A stretch of DNA of 64,000 nt from Pseudomonas sp. GM18 (GTDB lineage Bacteria > Pseudomonadota > Gammaproteobacteria > Pseudomonadales > Pseudomonadaceae): positions 1-64,000 of the forward strand of contig NZ_AKJT01000087.1 in NCBI RefSeq assembly GCF_000282195.1. Direction: 5' to 3'. The notes under the pieces were generated by a model. The model worked only from the letters and a program-made list of their open reading frames with translations. It ran no database searches and was not told where the DNA came from. Position 1 is the stretch's first letter, and the number at the start of each line of letters is the position of its first letter. The position numbers and the translations under genes are program-made. Shown piece by piece: positions 52,818-62,730 of the stretch.

Positions 52818-53623
52818 TGCTTAAACAACGAATCATCACGGCACTGATTCTGCTGCCGATTGCCCTGTGCGGGTTTTTCCTGCTCGAAGGGTCCGGTTTT
52901 GCGCTGTTCATCGGGCTGGTGGTGACGCTGGGGGCATGGGAATGGGCACGCCTGGCAGGTTTTGCTGCCCAGGCGATCCGAATTGCTTTTGCGGCTGTGG
53001 TCGCGCTGATGCTGTTTGTCATGCACATCCTGCCGGGGCTCGCGCCTTGGGTGCTGGGCGCCTCGGTGCTCTGGTGGGGCGTGGCCACCTATCTGGTGCT
53101 GACTTATCCACGGTCCAGCGAACACTGGGCCAGTGCTGCCTGCAAACTGGCGATCGGTTTGTTGATTCTATTGCCGGCCTGGCAAGGTCTGATCCTGATC
53201 AAGCAGGAGCCCTTGGGCAACTGGCTGATCATGGCCGTGATGGTGCTGGTCTGGGGCGCCGATATCGGTGCGTACTTTTCCGGCCGGGCCTTCGGCAAGC
53301 GCAAGCTGGCGCCACAGGTCAGCCCTGGCAAGAGCTGGGAGGGTGTGTACGGCGGCTTGCTGTTGAGCCTGGTGATCACGGCAATCGTCGGTTTTGCGCG
53401 GGACTGGAGTTTCGCTCAGATGCTGATGGGCCTGTTCGGTGCTGCGATCATCGTGTTCATTTCGGTGGTGGGCGACCTCACCGAAAGCATGTTCAAGCGC
53501 CAGTCTGGGATCAAGGACAGCAGTAATCTGCTGCCGGGACACGGCGGTGTACTGGACCGCATCGACAGCCTGACAGCGGCGATTCCGGTGTTCGCCGTGC
53601 TGCTGTGGATGGCGGCATCGTGA
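52817..53623 (+). CDS. cdsA: Phosphatidate cytidylyltransferase
   Basis: CdsA makes CDP-diacylglycerol, the precursor of all phospholipids, in the inner membrane. The 268 residues have about seven or eight membrane segments and the C-terminal signature SVVGDLTESMFKRQSGIKDS, then LPGHGGVLDRIDSL. The start overlaps uppS by one base and the end overlaps the dxr GTG. Confidence 0.96.
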   Translation: MLKQRIITALILLPIALCGFFLLEGSGFALFIGLVVTLGAWEWARLAGFAAQAIRIAFAAVVALMLFVMHILPGLAPWVLGASVLWWGVATYLVLTYPRSSEHWASAACKLAIGLLILLPAWQGLILIKQEPLGNWLIMAVMVLVWGADIGAYFSGRAFGKRKLAPQVSPGKSWEGVYGGLLLSLVITAIVGFARDWSFAQMLMGLFGAAIIVFISVVGDLTESMFKRQSGIKDSSNLLPGHGGVLDRIDSLTAAIPVFAVLLWMAAS

Positions 53624-54810
53624 GTCGCCCACAACAGATTACCGTGCTGGGGGCGACCGGCTCGATTGGTCTGAGCACTCTCGACGTCATCGCCCGTCAC
53701 CCCGAGCGCTATCAGGTATTCGCCTTGAGCGGTTTCACTCGTTTGAGAGAGCTGCTGGCGCTGTGCGTGCGTCATGTGCCACGTTTCGCGGTCGTGCCGG
53801 AATCTGGCGCTGCCCGAGGCTTGCAGGACGAGTTACGTGCGGCTGGCCTGTCGACCCGTGTTCTGGTGGGAGAGGAGGGCTTGTGTCAGGTCGCCTCGGA
53901 TCCAGAAGTCGATGCGGTGATGGCGGCGATCGTCGGGGCGGCGGGTTTGCGTCCGACTCTGGCGGCGGTCGAGGCTGGCAAAAAGATTCTTTTGGCTAAT
54001 AAAGAAGCGCTGGTGATGTCCGGTGCGCTGTTCATGCAGGCCGTGCGTAAAAGCGGTTCGGTACTGCTGCCGATCGATAGCGAACACAACGCGATTTTCC
54101 AGTGCATGCCGCAGGATTTCTCCCGTGGCTTGGGCGCGGTCGGTGTACGCCGGATTTTACTGACAGCCTCTGGTGGCCCGTTCCGGCAGACGCCCCTGGC
54201 CGAGCTGGCGCATGTTACCCCCGAGCAAGCGTGTGCTCACCCGAATTGGTCCATGGGGCGCAAGATTTCGGTGGATTCGGCCAGCATGATGAACAAAGGG
54301 CTCGAGCTGATCGAGGCCTGCTGGCTGTTCGACGCTACGCCCTCTCAGGTCGAAGTGGTGATTCACCCGCAAAGCGTGATTCATTCGCTGGTGGACTATA
54401 TCGATGGTTCGGTGCTGGCGCAGTTGGGCAATCCGGATATGCGCACGCCGATTGCCAATGCCCTGGCCTGGCCAGAGCGGATTGACTCGGGTGTTGCGCC
54501 GTTGGACCTGTTCGCCATCGCTCGCCTGGATTTCCAGGCGCCCGATGAAGAGCGTTTCCCTTGCCTGCGCCTTGCACGTCAAGCCGCCGAGGCTGGTAAC
54601 AGCGCGCCGGCGATGCTCAATGCCGCGAATGAAGTGGCTGTGGCGGCCTTTCTCGACGGACGGGTTCGCTATCTGGAAATCGCGAGTATTATCGAGGAAG
54701 TATTGAACCTCGAGCCTGTGGTTGCGGTTGATGATCTCGAGGCAGTGTTTACGGCCGATGCGAAAGCACGGGTGCTGGCCGGGCAATGGTTGAGTCGTCA
54801 CGGGCGATAA
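53620..54810 (+). CDS. dxr: 1-deoxy-D-xylulose-5-phosphate reductoisomerase
   Basis: Dxr catalyses the first committed step of the MEP isoprenoid pathway. The 396 residues show the NADPH motif GATGSIGLSTLDVI, LANKEALVMSG, the metal site IDSEHNAIFQC, GRKISVDSASMMNKGLE and HPQSVIHSLVDY. The start is a GTG at 53620 overlapping the cdsA stop (GTGA). Its product feeds UppS, encoded two genes upstream. Confidence 0.97.
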   Translation: MSRPQQITVLGATGSIGLSTLDVIARHPERYQVFALSGFTRLRELLALCVRHVPRFAVVPESGAARGLQDELRAAGLSTRVLVGEEGLCQVASDPEVDAVMAAIVGAAGLRPTLAAVEAGKKILLANKEALVMSGALFMQAVRKSGSVLLPIDSEHNAIFQCMPQDFSRGLGAVGVRRILLTASGGPFRQTPLAELAHVTPEQACAHPNWSMGRKISVDSASMMNKGLELIEACWLFDATPSQVEVVIHPQSVIHSLVDYIDGSVLAQLGNPDMRTPIANALAWPERIDSGVAPLDLFAIARLDFQAPDEERFPCLRLARQAAEAGNSAPAMLNAANEVAVAAFLDGRVRYLEIASIIEEVLNLEPVVAVDDLEAVFTADAKARVLAGQWLSRHGR

Positions 54811-54862
54811 GTGCTGCAATACGTTGGCCCATGCAGCACCGATAGGATTGCGGAGAAAGTAG

Positions 54863-56215
54863 ATGAGCGCGCTCTATATGATTGTCGGCACCCTGGTAGC
54901 GCTGGGCGTGCTGGTCACCTTCCACGAATTCGGCCATTTCTGGGTCGCACGTCGCTGTGGGGTCAAAGTGCTGCGTTTCTCCGTGGGCTTCGGCATGCCA
55001 CTGTTGCGCTGGCACGACAGCAAAGGCACTGAATTCGTGGTCGCCGCCATCCCGCTGGGTGGCTATGTGAAAATGCTCGACGAGCGCGAAGGCGAGGTTC
55101 CGGCCGATCAGCTCGATCACGCCTTCAATCGCAAATCCGTCCGTCAGCGTATTGCCATCGTGGCGGCCGGTCCGATCGCCAACTTCCTGTTGGCAATGGT
55201 GTTTTTCTGGGCATTGGCAATGCTGGGTAGCAATCAGGTGCGCCCGGTTATCGGCGCGGTCGAATCCGGCAGTATCGCCTCCAGGGCAGGTTTGAGCCCG
55301 GGGCAGGAAATTATTGCCATCGATGGCGAGCCGACTTCCGGCTGGGCTGCGGTGAACCTGCAACTGGTCCGCCGCCTGGGCGAGAGCGGTTCCCTTCAAG
55401 TGCTGGTCCGCGAGCAGGGTTCCACCGTAGATTCGCCTCGTGAGTTGGTGTTGGACAAGTGGCTCAAGGGTGCTAACGAGCCGGATCCTATTCACTCGCT
55501 GGGTATTCGCCCCTGGCGTCCGGCATTGCCGCCGGTGCTGGCTGAAATTGATCCGAAAGGGCCGGCGAAGGCTGCGGGTCTGAAGGCCGGTGACCGCCTG
55601 TTGGCCCTTGATGGCAGGGCACTGGATGACTGGCAGCAAGTAGTCGACATCGTCCGTTTGCATCCGGATACCAAAATCATGCTGCGCGTTGAGCGCGACG
55701 GTGCTCAAATCGACGTCCCGGTGACGCTGGCCACGCGCGGCGAGAGCAAGGCACCCAGTGGTTATCTGGGCGCAGGGGTGAAAGCGGTCGATTGGCCACC
55801 AGAGATGATTCGCGAAGTCAGTTACGGTCCGGTGGCCGCCATTGGGGAGGGTGCTCGACGCACCTGGACCATGAGCGTACTGACCCTCGACTCGCTCAAG
55901 AAAATGTTGTTCGGCGAGCTCTCGGTAAAAAACTTGAGTGGACCGATAACCATTGCTAAAGTGGCGGGCGCTTCTGCCCAGTCGGGCGTCGCTGATTTCC
56001 TGAATTTCCTTGCTTATCTGAGTATTAGCCTGGGTGTTCTGAATTTGCTGCCCATTCCTGTACTGGATGGGGGGCATTTGTTGTTTTATCTGATCGAGTG
56101 GGCGCGTGGTCGTCCCTTGTCGGATCGGGTGCAAGGTTGGGGGATACAGATCGGTATCAGTTTGGTGGTCGGGGTGATGTTGCTTGCTCTGGTCAATGAT
56201 CTGGGTCGACTGTAA
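54863..56215 (+). CDS. rseP: Sigma-E regulator intramembrane protease
   Basis: RseP (MucP in P. aeruginosa) cuts anti-sigma factor inside the membrane to release the envelope-stress sigma factor AlgU. The 450 residues have the zinc motif HEFGH (H21, E22, H25) in the first membrane helix. Two PDZ domains lie in the middle (about 115-300), and the second metal motif LDGGHLLFY near residue 405. It lies just upstream of bamA, an envelope-assembly gene. Confidence 0.97.
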   Translation: MSALYMIVGTLVALGVLVTFHEFGHFWVARRCGVKVLRFSVGFGMPLLRWHDSKGTEFVVAAIPLGGYVKMLDEREGEVPADQLDHAFNRKSVRQRIAIVAAGPIANFLLAMVFFWALAMLGSNQVRPVIGAVESGSIASRAGLSPGQEIIAIDGEPTSGWAAVNLQLVRRLGESGSLQVLVREQGSTVDSPRELVLDKWLKGANEPDPIHSLGIRPWRPALPPVLAEIDPKGPAKAAGLKAGDRLLALDGRALDDWQQVVDIVRLHPDTKIMLRVERDGAQIDVPVTLATRGESKAPSGYLGAGVKAVDWPPEMIREVSYGPVAAIGEGARRTWTMSVLTLDSLKKMLFGELSVKNLSGPITIAKVAGASAQSGVADFLNFLAYLSISLGVLNLLPIPVLDGGHLLFYLIEWARGRPLSDRVQGWGIQIGISLVVGVMLLALVNDLGRL

Positions 56216-56287
56216 CGCTTCGCTGAATTGCGAATCTGCCGCATTTTGCGGCAGTTTTTATTGCCAGTTGGAATAAGAAAGGACTTC

Positions 56288-58666
56288 ATGAAACGTCTGC
56301 TGCTAACTGCGGTTCTCACCGTATTGATGATCGCCGAAGTTCACGCCGAGTCCTTCACTATCTCTGATATTCGCGTCAATGGCCTCCAGCGGGTCTCCGC
56401 GGGTAGTGTCTTTGGTGCCTTGCCGTTGAACGTCGGCGAGCAGGCGGATGATCGTCGCCTGGTGGAATCCACTCGTGCGCTGTTCAAAACCGGGTTCTTT
56501 CAAGATATCCAGCTGGGCCGTGAAGGCAACGTCCTGGTCATCACTGTAGTCGAGCGTCCGTCGGTCGCCAGTATCGAGATCGACGGCAACAAGGCGATCT
56601 CCACTGAAGACCTGATGAAGGGCCTCAAACAGTCCGGTCTGGCCGAAGGCGAGATCTTCCAGCGCGCCACCCTCGAAGGTGTGCGTAACGAACTGCAGCG
56701 TCAATACGTCGCTCAGGGCCGCTACTCGGCTACCGTCGACACCGAAGTGGTGCCACAGCCGCGTAACCGCGTCGCCCTGAAGGTCAACATCAACGAAGGC
56801 ACCGTTGCCGCGATCCAGCACATCAACGTGGTGGGCAACACTGTCTTCCCTGATGAAGACCTGATCGACCTGTTCGAACTCAAGACCAGCAACTGGCTGT
56901 CGTTCTTCAAGAACGATGACAAGTACGCCCGTGAAAAACTCTCCGGTGACCTGGAGCGTCTGCGCTCCTATTACCTGGACCGTGGCTATATCAATATGGA
57001 TATCGCTTCGACCCAGGTGTCCATCACCCCGGACAAGAAACACGTCTATATCACCGTCAACGTTAACGAAGGCGAGAAGTACACCGTTCGTGACGTGAAA
57101 CTCAGCGGCGACCTGAAAGTGCCTGAAGACCAGGTCAAGTCCCTGCTGCTGGTTCAGAAAGGCCAGGTGTTCTCGCGCAAGCTGATGACCACCACCTCCG
57201 AACTGATCACCCGCCGCCTGGGTAACGAGGGTTACACCTTCGCTAACGTCAACGGCGTGCCTCAGCCTCACGATGAAGACCACACGGTCGATATCACGTT
57301 CGCTGTCGATCCGGGCAAGCGTGCTTACGTGAACCGCATCAACTTCCGTGGCAACACCAAGTCCGAAGACGAAGTGCTGCGCCGTGAAATGCGTCAGATG
57401 GAAGGCGGCTGGGCTTCGACCTACCTGATCGACCAATCCAAGACCCGCCTGGAACGTCTGGGCTTCTTCAAGGAAGTCAACGTCGAAACGCCGGCCGTGC
57501 CGGGTGTCGATGATCAGGTTGACGTGAACTACAGCGTTGAAGAGCAGGCTTCCGGTTCGATTACCGCCAGCGTCGGTTTTGCCCAGAGCGCCGGTCTGAT
57601 CCTTGGTGGTTCGATCACTCAGAACAACTTCCTGGGTACCGGTAACAAGGTCAGCATCGGCTTGACTCGCAGTCAGTATCAAAGCCGTTATAACTTCGGT
57701 TATGTCGACCCCTACTGGACAGCTGACGGTGTGAGCCTGGGTTACAACGCTTTCTATCGTACGACCGACTACAAAGACCTCGATGTCAACGTAGCCAGCT
57801 ACGCCGTAGACAGCCTGGGTGCGGGCGTGAGCGTTGGTTATCCGATCAGCGAGACTTCGCGTCTGACATTTGGTTTGTCTGCGCAACAAGACAAGATCAA
57901 GACGGGTCTTTACACCGTCGACGAAATCTTCGACTTCGTTAACAAGGAAGGCGATCAGTACCTCAACTTCAAGGCATCGGCAGGTTGGTCAGAGTCCACC
58001 TTGAACAAAGGTGTACTGGCGACCCGTGGTCACTCCCAGAGCTTGACCGCAGAAGCTACGACGCCAGGCAGCGACTTGTCGTTCTTCAAGCTCGATTACC
58101 GCGGTCAATTGTTCCAGCCGCTGTCTGAAAACTACACCATGCGCCTCCACACCGAGCTGGGTTATGGCGATGGTTATGGTTCGACCGACGGCTTGCCGTT
58201 CTATGAAAACTACTATGCTGGTGGTTTCAACTCGGTTCGTGGCTTCAAGGACAGCACCCTCGGGCCTCGCAGTACGCCGAGCCGGGCTGTGAACCCTGGC
58301 ACCGCAGTCGACCCGGACCAGGATCCACTACCGTTTGGTGGTAACGTCCTGATTCAGGGTGGTGTAGAAGTTCTATTCCCTCTGCCGTTCGTGAAAGATC
58401 AGCGTTCCTTGCGCACTTCGGTATTCTGGGACGTGGGTAATGTGTTCGATTCGACTTGCAAGCAGAGCACTAACGCCGATGGTTCCAAGTCCAACACTCA
58501 GTGTAACGACGTCAGCCTGAGCAATATGGCCAGTTCGGTGGGTGTCGGTGTGACATGGGTTACCGCCCTTGGTCCGTTGAGCTTCGCCTTGGCGATGCCA
58601 GTCAAAAAACCGGACAGCAATGCCGAGACTCAAGTGTTCCAATTCTCCCTCGGCCAGACGTTCTAA
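56288..58666 (+). CDS. bamA: Outer-membrane protein assembly factor
   Basis: BamA inserts beta-barrel proteins into the outer membrane. The 792-residue precursor has a signal peptide cleaved after HAE-type residues near 21 and five POTRA domains (about 22-420). The C-terminal 16-strand barrel contains the VRGF loop motif in FNSVRGFKDSTLGP and ends in F (FSLGQTF), the BAM recognition signal. The ATG at 56288 is chosen because the signal peptide begins there. Confidence 0.98.
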   Translation: MKRLLLTAVLTVLMIAEVHAESFTISDIRVNGLQRVSAGSVFGALPLNVGEQADDRRLVESTRALFKTGFFQDIQLGREGNVLVITVVERPSVASIEIDGNKAISTEDLMKGLKQSGLAEGEIFQRATLEGVRNELQRQYVAQGRYSATVDTEVVPQPRNRVALKVNINEGTVAAIQHINVVGNTVFPDEDLIDLFELKTSNWLSFFKNDDKYAREKLSGDLERLRSYYLDRGYINMDIASTQVSITPDKKHVYITVNVNEGEKYTVRDVKLSGDLKVPEDQVKSLLLVQKGQVFSRKLMTTTSELITRRLGNEGYTFANVNGVPQPHDEDHTVDITFAVDPGKRAYVNRINFRGNTKSEDEVLRREMRQMEGGWASTYLIDQSKTRLERLGFFKEVNVETPAVPGVDDQVDVNYSVEEQASGSITASVGFAQSAGLILGGSITQNNFLGTGNKVSIGLTRSQYQSRYNFGYVDPYWTADGVSLGYNAFYRTTDYKDLDVNVASYAVDSLGAGVSVGYPISETSRLTFGLSAQQDKIKTGLYTVDEIFDFVNKEGDQYLNFKASAGWSESTLNKGVLATRGHSQSLTAEATTPGSDLSFFKLDYRGQLFQPLSENYTMRLHTELGYGDGYGSTDGLPFYENYYAGGFNSVRGFKDSTLGPRSTPSRAVNPGTAVDPDQDPLPFGGNVLIQGGVEVLFPLPFVKDQRSLRTSVFWDVGNVFDSTCKQSTNADGSKSNTQCNDVSLSNMASSVGVGVTWVTALGPLSFALAMPVKKPDSNAETQVFQFSLGQTF

Positions 58667-58711
58667 GCGTCTGACCCAAGATAATGACAATGGATTTTGT
58701 AGGAGTGCATC

Positions 58712-59215
58712 GTGCGTAAGTTGACTCAATTGGTTCTCCTGGCGACCGTGTTGGTTGCAGGTCCGGCTTTTGCCGACATGAAAATCGCCGTTCTGAACTA
58801 TCAGATGGCACTGCTGGAATCCGATGCGGCGAAGAAATACGCCGTGGATGCCGAGAAAAAATTCGGCCCGCAACTGACCAAGCTCAAGAGCCTGGAAAGC
58901 AGCGCCAAGGGTATCCAGGACCGTCTGATGGCCGGTGGCGACAAAATGCAGCAAGGCGAGCGTGAGCGCCTGGAGCTCGAGTTCAAGCAAAAGGCCCGTG
59001 ATTTCCAGTTCCAGTCCAAGGAACTGAACGAAGCCAAAGCCGTTGCCGACCGTGAAATGCTGAAGCAGCTCAAGCCGAAACTGGACAGCGCTGTGGAAGA
59101 AGTCATCAAGAAAGGTGCTTATGACCTGGTCTTCGAGCGTGGCGCAGTGATTGATGTCAAGCCTCAGTACGACATCACTCGCCAGGTTATCGAGCGCATG
59201 AATCAGCTGAAGTAA
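58712..59215 (+). CDS. skp: Periplasmic chaperone Skp/OmpH
   Basis: Skp carries unfolded outer-membrane proteins across the periplasm to BamA. The 167-residue precursor has a signal peptide cleaved after AFA. Long coiled-coil helices follow (about 45-130) that form the tentacles, and a conserved LVFERGAVIDVKPQYDIT closes it. GTG is the start, with AGGAG 7 bases before it. It lies between bamA and lpxD, the usual order. Confidence 0.95.
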   Translation: MRKLTQLVLLATVLVAGPAFADMKIAVLNYQMALLESDAAKKYAVDAEKKFGPQLTKLKSLESSAKGIQDRLMAGGDKMQQGERERLELEFKQKARDFQFQSKELNEAKAVADREMLKQLKPKLDSAVEEVIKKGAYDLVFERGAVIDVKPQYDITRQVIERMNQLK

Positions 59216-59218
59216 CCC

Positions 59219-60274
59219 ATGACAGCGACTATAAAGCTCGGCCAGTTGGCCGAGTTCCTCGGCGCCACCTTACGTGGCGACCCGGCGAAAGAAATTACTG
59301 GGCTGGCCACTTTGCAAGAGGCTGGCCCAGCTCAGTTGAGCTTTCTGGCAAATCCTCAATACCGTAAATACCTGGCTGACAGTCAGGCCGCAGCCGTGTT
59401 GCTGAAGGCCGCTGACGCAGAAGGTTTTGCCGGTGATGCGCTGGTGGTGGCTGATCCATATCTGGCCTATGCGCGCATTTCCCATCTGTTCGATCCCAAG
59501 CCCAAGGCGCCGGCCGGTATTCATCCGACAGCGGTAGTGGCAGCGGATGCGGTGGTCGATCCGGCGGCGAGCATCGGTGCCTTTGCGGTCATCGAAAGTG
59601 CAGCGCGTATTGGCGCCGGTGTGACCGTTGGTGCGCATTGCTTCATCGGTGCACGCTGCGAAATTGGCGAGGGCGGCTGGTTGGCCCCGCGCGTTACGCT
59701 GTACCACGACGTGCGCATCGGCAAACGGGTGGTGATTCAATCCGGTGCCGTGCTCGGTGGTGAAGGCTTCGGTTTTGCCAACGAGAAAGGTGTCTGGCAG
59801 AAAATTGCCCAGGTCGGCGGCGTCTCGATCGGAGACGACGTGGAGATAGGCGTAAATACCGCTATCGATCGCGGCGCGCTGGCCGATACCGTCATTGGTA
59901 ATGGTGTGAAGCTCGACAACCAGATTCAGATTGCCCACAACGTCCAGGTCGGTGACCACACTGCCATGGCCGCGTGCGTGGGAATTTCCGGCAGCACCAA
60001 AATCGGCAAGCATTGCATGCTCGCCGGTGGCGTAGGGCTGGTGGGGCATATCGACATTTGCGACAACGTTTTCCTGACCGGGATGACCATGGTGACCCAC
60101 TCGATTACCGAGCCGGGCTCCTATTCTTCCGGTACGGCGATGCAACCGGCAGCCGAATGGCGCAAAAGCGCGGCACGTATCCGTCAGCTCGATGACATCG
60201 CGCGACGTCTGCGACAGCTGGAAAAGCGTGTAGGGGACGTGACCCCTGACGGTAATGCTTCATCAGATGGCTGA
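59219..60274 (+). CDS. lpxD: UDP-3-O-(3-hydroxyacyl)glucosamine N-acyltransferase
   Basis: LpxD adds the second acyl chain in lipid A synthesis. The 351 residues have an N-terminal uridine-binding domain (1-100) and a left-handed beta helix of hexapeptide repeats (about 100-310). The catalytic His lies in DNQIQIAHNVQVGDHT. A helical C-terminus binds acyl carrier protein. It follows skp by 3 bases. Confidence 0.97.
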   Translation: MTATIKLGQLAEFLGATLRGDPAKEITGLATLQEAGPAQLSFLANPQYRKYLADSQAAAVLLKAADAEGFAGDALVVADPYLAYARISHLFDPKPKAPAGIHPTAVVAADAVVDPAASIGAFAVIESAARIGAGVTVGAHCFIGARCEIGEGGWLAPRVTLYHDVRIGKRVVIQSGAVLGGEGFGFANEKGVWQKIAQVGGVSIGDDVEIGVNTAIDRGALADTVIGNGVKLDNQIQIAHNVQVGDHTAMAACVGISGSTKIGKHCMLAGGVGLVGHIDICDNVFLTGMTMVTHSITEPGSYSSGTAMQPAAEWRKSAARIRQLDDIARRLRQLEKRVGDVTPDGNASSDG

Positions 60275-60383
60275 TACCATTTCCATATCAAGTGTGCACA
60301 GCCGCTAGACTGCCTCCCTTGATTTGCTAGAGGAGTGCGCGTCAGTCGCGCGCTCCCAATCTTTACATAGGCTTCCCCCCGAA

Positions 60384-60824
60384 ATGATGGACATCAACGA
60401 GATTCGCGAATACCTGCCTCACCGTTACCCGTTCCTGCTGGTGGACCGGGTCGTGGATCTGGATGTGGAAGGCAAGCGCATTCGCGCCTACAAGAATGTC
60501 AGCATCAACGAACCGTTCTTCAATGGTCACTTCCCTGCGCATCCAATCATGCCGGGCGTACTGATCATCGAAGCGATGGCTCAGGCTGCCGGGATCCTTG
60601 GTTTCAAAATGCTCGACGTGAAACCGGCCGATGGCACGCTTTACTACTTCGTCGGCTCCGACAAACTGCGCTTCCGTCAGCCTGTGCTGCCGGGCGATCA
60701 ATTGATCCTTGAAGCCAAGTTCATCAGCTGCAAGCGTCAGATCTGGAAGTTCGAATGCCAGGCTTCGGTCGATGGCAAGCCAGTCTGCTCCGCTGAAATC
60801 ATCTGTGCGGAACGCAAACTATGA
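60384..60824 (+). CDS. fabZ: 3-hydroxyacyl-ACP dehydratase FabZ
   Basis: FabZ dehydrates 3-hydroxyacyl-ACP in fatty-acid elongation and competes with LpxA and LpxD for the same pool. The 146 residues show the hot-dog fold with catalytic H49 and E63 in NGHFPAHPIMPGVLIIEAMA. Two adjacent ATGs (60384, 60387) are both possible. The stop overlaps the lpxA ATG by 4 bases. Confidence 0.97.
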   Translation: MMDINEIREYLPHRYPFLLVDRVVDLDVEGKRIRAYKNVSINEPFFNGHFPAHPIMPGVLIIEAMAQAAGILGFKMLDVKPADGTLYYFVGSDKLRFRQPVLPGDQLILEAKFISCKRQIWKFECQASVDGKPVCSAEIICAERKL

Positions 60825-61597
60825 GTTTGATTGACCCTCGCGCAATCATCGATCCGACGGCCATCCTGGCCGACGACGTCGAAGTCGGCCCTTGGTCGAT
60901 CGTCGGCGCAGGTGTGGAAATCGGCGAGGGAACAGTGATCGGGCCGCATGTGATTCTCAAGGGCCCGACCCGAATCGGTAAGCACAACCGCATCTACCAG
61001 TTTTCTTCGGTAGGTGAGGACACGCCCGATTTGAAATATAAGGGCGAGGAAACCCGTCTGGTCATCGGTGACCACAACGTCATCCGCGAAGGCGTGACGA
61101 TTCACCGCGGGACCATTCAGGATCGTTCGGAAACGACCCTGGGCGATCACAACCTGATCATGGCCTATGCCCACATCGGTCACGACAGCGTTATCGGCAA
61201 TCATTGCATCCTGGTCAACAACACCGCGTTGGCGGGCCATGTGCACGTTGAAGACTGGGCGATCCTGTCCGGCTTCACCCTGGTTCACCAGTATTGCCAC
61301 ATTGGCGCCCACAGCTTTTCCGGCATGGGCACAGCCATTGGCAAAGACGTTCCAGCGTACGTCACGGTATTCGGCAACCCGGCCGAAGCCCGCAGCATGA
61401 ACTTCGAAGGCATGCGCCGTCGCGGTTTCAGCGAAGATGCGATCCACGCGCTGCGTCGTGCCTACAAGGTGGTTTACCGCCAGGGCCTGACGGTCGAGCA
61501 AGCGCTCGCCGAGCTGGCCGAACCCTCGCTGCAGTTCCCGGAGGTCGCGGTGTTCCGTGATTCCATCCAGTCTTCGACCCGCGGCATCACCCGCTAA
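60821..61597 (+). CDS. lpxA: UDP-N-acetylglucosamine O-acyltransferase
   Basis: LpxA starts lipid A synthesis by acylating UDP-GlcNAc. The 258 residues are mainly hexapeptide repeats forming a left-handed beta helix (1-190), with the catalytic His in LIMAYAHIGHDSVIGNHC. A helical C-terminus follows (RRGFSEDAIHALRRAYKVVY). It overlaps fabZ and precedes lpxB by 2 bases. Confidence 0.97.
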   Translation: MSLIDPRAIIDPTAILADDVEVGPWSIVGAGVEIGEGTVIGPHVILKGPTRIGKHNRIYQFSSVGEDTPDLKYKGEETRLVIGDHNVIREGVTIHRGTIQDRSETTLGDHNLIMAYAHIGHDSVIGNHCILVNNTALAGHVHVEDWAILSGFTLVHQYCHIGAHSFSGMGTAIGKDVPAYVTVFGNPAEARSMNFEGMRRRGFSEDAIHALRRAYKVVYRQGLTVEQALAELAEPSLQFPEVAVFRDSIQSSTRGITR

Positions 61598-61599
61598 TC

Positions 61600-62730
61600 A
61601 TGGCCAATCTGCGTATTGCGCTGGTAGCGGGTGAGGCTTCCGGTGACATTCTGGGCGCAGGTCTCATGCGTGCGCTCAAGTCACAGCATCCGGCGGTCGA
61701 GTTCATCGGTGTCGGCGGTCCGCTGATGCAGGCCGAAGGCCTGACTTCCTATTTCCCGATGGAACGCCTTTCTGTCATGGGGCTGGTGGAAGTGCTGGGC
61801 CGTTTGCGCGAGCTGTTGGCCCGTCGCAAAAAGCTGGTTGCGGACCTGATCGCCGAGAAGCCGGACGTGTTCATCGGTATCGATGCCCCGGACTTCAACC
61901 TTAATATCGAACTCAAGCTGCGTCAGGCCGGGATCAAGACTGTGCATTACGTCAGCCCGTCGGTCTGGGCCTGGCGACAGAAGCGGGTGCTGAAGATTCG
62001 CGAAGGTTGCGACCTGATGCTGACGCTGTTCCCGTTCGAAGCTAAATTTTATGAAGAGAAGGGCGTGCCGGTACGGTTTGTCGGGCACTCCCTGGCCGAT
62101 GCGATCCCGCTTGAGGCCGATCGCGCCGCCGCGCGGGCCGAACTCGGTTTGCCGGACGGGCCGTTGGTCGCCCTGATGCCGGGCAGCCGCGGCGGTGAAG
62201 TCGGACGCCTCGGTGCGCTGTTCCTCGACACTGCCCAGCGCCTGCGGGCCATGCGTCCGGGCGTGCGGTTCGTCATGCCGTGCGCCAACCCGGAACGCCG
62301 GGCCCAGCTTGAAGAGTTGCTGGCCGGTCGCGATCTGCCGCTGACCTTGCTCGACGGCAAATCCCATCTGGCGCTGGCGGCGTGCGATGCGGTGTTAATC
62401 GCTTCGGGAACCGCCACGCTGGAAGCATTGCTGTACAAGCGGCCGATGGTGGTCGCTTATCGCTTGGCGCCGCTGACGTTCTGGATTCTCAAACGGATGG
62501 TGAAGAGTCCCTACGTCTCGTTGCCGAATCTGCTGGCCCAGCGCCTGCTGGTGCCGGAGTTGTTGCAGGACGATGCGACAGTCGAAGCCCTGGCCCAGAC
62601 TCTGTCGCCGCTGATCGAGGGTGGCGAGGAGCAGACCCGGGGCTTTGACGAAATCCACCGAACCCTGCGCCTGGACGCCTCCAATCAGGCAGCGGACGCG
62701 GTACTGAACCTGATTGGCAGGGCACAATGA
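61600..62730 (+). CDS. lpxB: Lipid-A-disaccharide synthase
   Basis: LpxB joins UDP-diacylglucosamine and lipid X into the lipid A disaccharide at the inner membrane. The 376 residues form a GT19 enzyme: VAGEASGDILGAGLM, FIGIDAPDFNLN, YVSPSVWAWRQKR and the MPGSRGGEVGRL motif. It overlaps rnhB by 4 bases. Confidence 0.97.
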   Translation: MANLRIALVAGEASGDILGAGLMRALKSQHPAVEFIGVGGPLMQAEGLTSYFPMERLSVMGLVEVLGRLRELLARRKKLVADLIAEKPDVFIGIDAPDFNLNIELKLRQAGIKTVHYVSPSVWAWRQKRVLKIREGCDLMLTLFPFEAKFYEEKGVPVRFVGHSLADAIPLEADRAAARAELGLPDGPLVALMPGSRGGEVGRLGALFLDTAQRLRAMRPGVRFVMPCANPERRAQLEELLAGRDLPLTLLDGKSHLALAACDAVLIASGTATLEALLYKRPMVVAYRLAPLTFWILKRMVKSPYVSLPNLLAQRLLVPELLQDDATVEALAQTLSPLIEGGEEQTRGFDEIHRTLRLDASNQAADAVLNLIGRAQ